From NCBI GenBank assembly GCA_025457985.1, contig JALOTI010000026.1:1-10470 (forward strand): 10,470 bases of DNA, given 5' to 3'. This DNA comes from Leptospira sp. (lineage in GTDB: Bacteria > Spirochaetota > Leptospiria > Leptospirales > Leptospiraceae). The translations under genes and the position numbers were made by a program. Positions 7,033-10,470 of this stretch are shown piece by piece; position 1 is the first letter of the stretch, and each line of letters opens with the position of its first letter. The notes below the pieces were generated by a model. That model was given only the letters and a program-made list of their open reading frames with translations, did not search any database and had not been told where the DNA came from.

Positions 7033-8057
7033 TCCATGGAATGATCCTTGGCAAATTCTACCCTGTTCACAAAGGACATTTGTATCTAATCGAGGAAGCA
7101 AAAAAACACTGCGACCGTTTAACTGTACTTTGCGGGAGTATCCAAAGAGAACTCATTCCTGGTAGTCTCCGAGTGGAATGGCTTAGACAACTGATTGGAG
7201 ACGATAAAACAACTGTTATTTCTATTACTGATGAAAACCCACAATTTCCGGAAGAAGACCCAAATTTTTGGGAGATATGGAAGCAGTCGATACTCTCTAG
7301 GTTGGAAGTTGCGCCAAATATAGTATTCAGTTCAGAAAACTATGGCGAGCACCTTGCCCAAGTACTTGGGGCAAGCCACCTCTGCTTTGACCTAGATCGA
7401 AAAAAAGTTCCTATCTCCGCCTCTCGGATACGAGAGGCCCCCCTTCTCCATTGGGAATTTATTCCAGAACTCATTCGGCCTTATTTTTTAAAACGAGTTG
7501 TTCTAACCGGCAGTGAGTCCGTTGGAAAAACCACACTAGCCAAGCGACTTGCCGATGAATTTGAAACCAATTGGATTCCAGAATTTGCAAGAGAGTATCT
7601 TGAATCTAAACCTAGTCCAATGACAGTTGATGACTTTTTACCGATTGCCAAAGGACATTTGCAGTCAGAGATAGAAGCATCAAAAACAGCAAATAAGTTT
7701 TTGTTCTTAGATACAGACCACCTAACGACTAAAATTTACCTACATCACTACTTTAAGTCAGAAGATCCCTGGATTACCAAACTTGCCAAAAATCTCTATT
7801 ACGATGAATCCTTACTATTAGATATTGATATTCCGTGGGTAGCTGATTCGCTGAGAGATTTAGGGAACGAACGGGAGTATATGAAACAATTGTTTGTCGA
7901 TGAGATGAAACGAGCAAACAGAAGTTTTAAAATGGTGAAAGGTAATTTTACGGAAAGAGAATCTTTCGCCATAGAAGTCATCAAATCATTGGAATCCAAG
8001 CCTATGGAACCAAAGTATTTTGGGATCGATCAAATTCAGCTACGTAGTCTCGAATAA
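7029..8057 (+). CDS. nadR: NadR-like bifunctional NMN adenylyltransferase / nicotinamide riboside kinase
   Basis: This 342-residue protein has the two catalytic domains of NadR. The N-terminal nucleotidyltransferase domain carries GKFYPVHKGH (8-17; GxFxPxHxGH) and PISASRIR (128-135; the ISxxxxR motif), which transfer AMP from ATP to NMN to make NAD. The C-terminal kinase domain has a P-loop GSESVGKT (161-168), EFAREY (185-190), FLDTDHLTTK (226-235) and PWVADSLRDLG (269-279), typical of nicotinamide riboside kinase. It lacks the N-terminal helix-turn-helix repressor domain of enterobacterial NadR, as in Haemophilus-type enzymes. No PnuC transporter is in view. The start ATG at 7029 overlaps the previous stop (ATGA); a second ATG lies at 7041, just before the nucleotide-binding motif. 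It is the last gene of the run, and its last 56 bases overlap the opposing oxygenase gene. Confidence 0.9.
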   Translation: MIHGMILGKFYPVHKGHLYLIEEAKKHCDRLTVLCGSIQRELIPGSLRVEWLRQLIGDDKTTVISITDENPQFPEEDPNFWEIWKQSILSRLEVAPNIVFSSENYGEHLAQVLGASHLCFDLDRKKVPISASRIREAPLLHWEFIPELIRPYFLKRVVLTGSESVGKTTLAKRLADEFETNWIPEFAREYLESKPSPMTVDDFLPIAKGHLQSEIEASKTANKFLFLDTDHLTTKIYLHHYFKSEDPWITKLAKNLYYDESLLLDIDIPWVADSLRDLGNEREYMKQLFVDEMKRANRSFKMVKGNFTERESFAIEVIKSLESKPMEPKYFGIDQIQLRSLE

Positions 8058-8889
8058 GATTCTCATCGAGAGTTTCGTCTGTTTGGATCTGCCTCATTTC
8101 TCCGAGAGTTGAGCCCTTAGAAAAATTATCTAAATTTTTTGGTCCAAGTTTATTTTGGATCCATTCTTTTAAGACAAATCGAATTTCCAAACTAAACCTG
8201 GATCGATTCATAACATTATCCTGAGTTCCATGTAAGTGGTGAGAGGAAAAGACGATAACATCACCAAACGAACCATAGATGGACTCTGATATCGAGTTAT
8301 CAGGAAATCTATCCGGTTTTGGAAAGATCTTTTCCTGTAATTTTGGACTTTCATTCGCCTGAAACCCACCTGTTTCCAACCAGTGGTTGTAGTCAAATTG
8401 GTGAGAATTGTTTGGGATAGGTTTTTGAAAGTATTCTGGGTAGATTCCAAACCCAGATCCTGGCGAAACGTCGCTTAATGGAATCCAAAAATTGAGTTGG
8501 CACTGAGGATTTGCATACCAAGGATCTCGGTGTAGGTATTGAACCAATTCACTTCCTTCTTTTTTATGAAAAAAACTGGGAACACACCGCAATCGAAATA
8601 AATCTGAGTAAAACTCATCTACAGGAATTTCCAAATATTCTAAAATAGGAATAAATTTATTTTTCATGTTCCTGTCTGCGTAAACACTTGCCCGTAAGTC
8701 ATTCATACGTTTATTGAGACTTAAAAAAGGTAAACCAGTGGATATGAGTTCCGGTTCTCCCTCAGGAAAGGCAGATTTTATCTTAGAATGAAGGGCATCT
8801 AAAAATGGAAAAAGGCTTTTGGGTAGTGTGAGTTTTTGTATCTCTCCAGCGAGAGCAATTTTAAGTATTTGGGGAGTTTTTGATAGCAT
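8002..8889 (-). CDS. Phytanoyl-CoA-dioxygenase-like Fe(II)/2-oxoglutarate oxygenase
   Basis: With the start chosen here the protein has 295 residues. It shows the facial triad of 2-oxoglutarate oxygenases. HRD at 120-122 gives the first His and Asp, inside LHRDPWYANPQCQLNFWIPL, where the strand QLNFWIPLSD is typical of the PhyH family. HLHGTQDN (218-225) supplies the distal His (about H220), followed by RSRFSLEIRF, whose Arg (about 231) should bind 2-oxoglutarate. It should hydroxylate an unknown small molecule or lipid in the cytoplasm. An in-frame GTG at 8907 would add six residues, but the ATG at 8889 has GGAG seven bases upstream and is preferred. It overlaps the 84-residue gene by 29 nt and is the third gene of a minus-strand operon. 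Its 3' end overlaps nadR. Confidence 0.85.
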   Translation of the reverse strand: MLSKTPQILKIALAGEIQKLTLPKSLFPFLDALHSKIKSAFPEGEPELISTGLPFLSLNKRMNDLRASVYADRNMKNKFIPILEYLEIPVDEFYSDLFRLRCVPSFFHKKEGSELVQYLHRDPWYANPQCQLNFWIPLSDVSPGSGFGIYPEYFQKPIPNNSHQFDYNHWLETGGFQANESPKLQEKIFPKPDRFPDNSISESIYGSFGDVIVFSSHHLHGTQDNVMNRSRFSLEIRFVLKEWIQNKLGPKNLDNFSKGSTLGEMRQIQTDETLDENLIRDYVAEFDRSQNTLVP

Positions 8890-9115
8890 CACGAAGCTCC
8901 AAAACACTCATGTACAAATTTGCAAATGTAGTTAATTGGTTCGTTGCATCTTGAAGGCCAGCTTTGAAGAGTAGTCCGGAATCCATATGTTCTCGAAAAA
9001 TAGTGAGCGGATTTTCGCTTTCCATACTAGTTATGGTCTTTTCAAAAGATTCCAATAACTCTTGTTTTTCGGCAAGGGTTACTGGAATTTTCCAACCATT
9101 GGAAAGCCGACTCAT
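8861..9115 (-). CDS. Unknown small helical protein (84 residues)
   Basis: I do not recognise this protein. It is a soluble, helical protein without signal peptide, membrane segment or cysteines. Heptad-like stretches lie around residues 13-30 (TLAEKQELLESFEKTITS) and 57-78. It starts 6 nt after the stop of the methyltransferase gene and ends 29 nt inside the oxygenase gene, so it is almost certainly co-transcribed with both. The only nearby purine-rich site is GAGGG about 13 nt upstream of the ATG, too far to be ideal, so coupling to the upstream gene is likely. Position and clean frame support a real gene; the function is open. Confidence 0.65.
   Translation of the reverse strand: MSRLSNGWKIPVTLAEKQELLESFEKTITSMESENPLTIFREHMDSGLLFKAGLQDATNQLTTFANLYMSVLELRDAIKNSPNT
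8897..8900 (-). promoter_or_regulatory. Ribosome binding site deciding the oxygenase start
   Basis: On the minus strand GGAG lies seven bases before the ATG at 8889. The alternative upstream GTG (8907) has no comparable site. This supports the shorter protein and places translation initiation inside the 3' end of the preceding 84-residue gene. Confidence 0.6.
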
Positions 9116-9121
9116 AAACGT

Positions 9122-9883
9122 TTAGCGACCCTCAACCTCTAAAATCTTTGTAGTTTTTACTATGATTCGAGTTACAATATAAAAAATAACACCAAAACCA
9201 AGGAAGTAGGTATGAAAGTCTTTCCAAATACCGAGTGGACTTTGGATTCGAAGGTAAGGTTCTTGGAAATAAACCTGGATCAAATCGAAGATTGTAAATA
9301 CGACGATCATTCCGAATAAACTAGGATATTCTCTCTTGAGAATATTCTTAAATGAAAAATCAAGACTTGGTTTGATATAACCAGACAACCTAGGAATAAA
9401 GGCCGGAGTTTTATCTGCCCATTTGAGATACCCTTCCCCAAATTTCCCACGTAAAAAATATTCTTCAGCAAATATAATCCGCTCATAGTAAAGATAAAAG
9501 AACATGATATAGACCATCGCAAATGCAAAATCGCGCAAAATCAATACAGGCCCAAGATACATCAAAAAATTTCCAACGTAGAGTGGATGGCGGACAAGTG
9601 AGTAGATTCCCGACTGGTTCACCACATCTGCTACTTGTTGTTTCGTGTTTCGCCCAGAGGTATTTTTGGGTGTGTAGCCAATCGTAAAACATCTAACTCC
9701 CAGGCCTAGCAGGCTTATTAAAAAAGCAAAACCCAACCAATACAAATTTTTCCCATAAATTCCTCCAAAATAAGGAACAAACGGGATGTAAAAAAGTGAG
9801 AGTAAAAATATGACGCCTGGAATATAGGAGCGCCAGCGGAAGAGAAAATTGCCTTGTGAGTTGAGTTCTTCTATTAATGCCAT
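9122..9883 (-). CDS. Ste14/ICMT-like membrane methyltransferase (LmtA-like candidate)
   Basis: This 253-residue polytopic membrane protein has hydrophobic segments at about 20-38, 46-65, 102-136 (probably two), 186-206 and 225-244. The signature of the isoprenylcysteine/phospholipid methyltransferase superfamily is clear: GIYSLVRHPLYVGN at 92-105 (S-adenosylmethionine-binding G-Y--VRHPLY-G), then a double Glu (140-141), FLRGKFGEGYLKW (143-155) and P160-AFIP. In Leptospira a member of this family, LmtA, is described as the enzyme that methylates the lipid A 1-phosphate. This gene is a candidate for that role or for a paralogue, and I cannot tell which from sequence alone. It leads a minus-strand operon with the 84-residue protein and the oxygenase, and is divergent from a PlsC-like gene. 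The start ATG lies at 9883-9881; no good Shine-Dalgarno is seen. Confidence 0.82.
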   Translation of the reverse strand: MALIEELNSQGNFLFRWRSYIPGVIFLLSLFYIPFVPYFGGIYGKNLYWLGFAFLISLLGLGVRCFTIGYTPKNTSGRNTKQQVADVVNQSGIYSLVRHPLYVGNFLMYLGPVLILRDFAFAMVYIMFFYLYYERIIFAEEYFLRGKFGEGYLKWADKTPAFIPRLSGYIKPSLDFSFKNILKREYPSLFGMIVVFTIFDLIQVYFQEPYLRIQSPLGIWKDFHTYFLGFGVIFYIVTRIIVKTTKILEVEGR

Positions 9884-9930
9884 AATAAATCGTACTTGAT
9901 TCCTTAGATTAAGCTGGTAGCTTACGTTCT
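9884..9930. promoter_or_regulatory. Divergent intergenic region with a short palindrome
   Basis: These 47 bases lie between the start codons of the methyltransferase and the acyltransferase. TAAGCT-GGT-AGCTTA at 9910-9924 is a perfect 6-bp inverted repeat ending six bases before the acyltransferase ATG. On the plus strand TTGATT (9896-9901) could be a -35 and TAGCTT (9918-9923) a poor -10 with a 16-nt spacer, which would leave almost no leader. These are weak matches. The palindrome could be an operator shared by both directions. Confidence 0.3.
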
Positions 9931-10470
9931 ATGTCAATCAAATCCTTTATTCCCGCAAAACCCAATTTGCCGGTTCTTTGGTTCACCGATATCACCCTAC
10001 CAATTCTCAACAGAATTGTCCACAACCTGGAATCCATTGAAATTTCTGAACCTGACCAAAAACGATTGAAAGGTTTTCAAAAAGAAAGATTGATCTACAT
10101 TTCAAACCACCCGACAACAAAAGAACCTGGTATCGCTTACAATTCGGCAAATATCATGGGCTCCCGATTTCATTATATGGCGGCCCGCGAGGTATTTGAA
10201 TGGGGTGCAGGTTTTGTTGGAGATTTTATCCAATCCATAGGCGCTTTCTCCGTGTTAGCTGGAGCAGCGGACAGAGAATCATTAAAAGCATCTCGTGAAA
10301 TTTTAAGTTCCCAAGAGGGAAAACTCGTTTTGTTTCCCGAGGGCGAGCCAACCAGTGGGATGAACGACACACTTCTTCCGTTTCAACCGGGAGTTTCCCA
10401 GCTTGCATTTTGGGGTCTTGAAGATGCTCTTAAAAAAGATCCAGATGCAAATATACAAATTTTACCGACG
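9931..10470 (+). CDS. PlsC-like acyltransferase, N-terminal part (runs off the window)
   Basis: The frame is open from the ATG at 9931 to the window end, 180 codons without a stop; it is the only start after the in-frame TAA at 9910-9912. It reads as a glycerolipid acyltransferase of the PlsC/LPLAT family. SNHPTTKEPG (58-67) holds motif I. It is NHx4E rather than the usual NHx4D, since E65 stands where the catalytic Asp is expected. IQSIGAFSVLAG (100-111) matches the block II region, FPEGEPTSG (135-143) is block III (usual FPEGT), and LPFQPGVSQLA (149-159) follows as expected. These enzymes acylate lysophosphatidate or related lipids at the inner membrane. The divergent neighbour is an Ste14/LmtA-like methyltransferase, consistent with an envelope-lipid locus. 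No clear ribosome binding site is seen. The substrate is unknown. Confidence 0.83.
   Translation, partial: MSIKSFIPAKPNLPVLWFTDITLPILNRIVHNLESIEISEPDQKRLKGFQKERLIYISNHPTTKEPGIAYNSANIMGSRFHYMAAREVFEWGAGFVGDFIQSIGAFSVLAGAADRESLKASREILSSQEGKLVLFPEGEPTSGMNDTLLPFQPGVSQLAFWGLEDALKKDPDANIQILPT

Noticed and set aside
8048..8071. TCTCGA / TCGAGA hairpin at the end of nadR as an intrinsic terminator
   Set aside because: There are only six base pairs around a 12-nt loop, with no following T run, only scattered T residues. Too weak to call a terminator.
10173..10408. Minus-strand frames near the right edge
   Set aside because: They are antisense to the PlsC-like acyltransferase, whose conserved NHx4E and FPEG motifs fix the coding strand as plus.

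Overview
The window reads as a Leptospira-type spirochaete chromosome, probably a saprophytic or low-virulence lineage. This is inferred from the AT-rich but not extreme composition (estimated by eye at just under 40% GC), A-rich Shine-Dalgarno regions, very tight gene packing, and two gene types. One is a membrane protein with the 'CISEI' C-terminal signature of the NADase-type glycan-binding/discoidin fold. The other is an isoprenylcysteine-methyltransferase-like (Ste14/LmtA-like) protein next to a PlsC-like acyltransferase. No rRNA, tRNA, CRISPR array, insertion sequence or phage gene is visible. No stretch longer than about 65 bases lacks a gene.

Layout. (1) 1-326, minus strand: the N-terminal 108 codons of a TIGR01777-type NAD(P)-dependent epimerase, cut by the window edge. 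(2) 327-391: a short divergent intergenic region with an inverted repeat. (3) 392-8057, plus strand: a run of seven genes. A membrane-anchored discoidin-like protein is followed 11 nt later by six genes that all overlap: a MoxR-type AAA+ ATPase, a 305-residue unknown, a vWA protein carrying an N-terminal HExxH metallopeptidase-like domain, a 182-residue unknown with a charged C-terminal helix, a PaaK-like adenylate-forming enzyme, and a NadR-like bifunctional NMN adenylyltransferase/nicotinamide riboside kinase. (4) 9883 down to 8002, minus strand: an Ste14/LmtA-like methyltransferase, an 84-residue unknown, and a phytanoyl-CoA-dioxygenase-like Fe(II)/2-oxoglutarate oxygenase. Its 3' end overlaps the 3' end of nadR by 56 bp. 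(5) 9884-9930: a 47-bp divergent intergenic region. (6) 9931 to the right edge, plus strand: a PlsC-like acyltransferase, open at the window end.

The main point of interest is the plus-strand run. MoxR AAA+ ATPases paired with vWA proteins are known as chaperone or remodelling modules (RavA-ViaA, CbbQ-CbbO, NorQ-NorD), and MoxR-vWA pairs also form the core of multi-component 'ternary' systems proposed to act in biological conflict. Here the ATPase, the vWA/metallopeptidase protein and two unrecognised proteins form a four-gene core, translationally coupled to an enzyme that should make an acyl-adenylate and to an NAD-synthesis/salvage enzyme. I do not know a described system with this composition. 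The linkage is seen directly; a shared function is inference. The right-hand side looks like envelope-lipid metabolism: a methyltransferase of the family that contains the lipid A 1-phosphate methyltransferase LmtA, next to a lysophospholipid-type acyltransferase.
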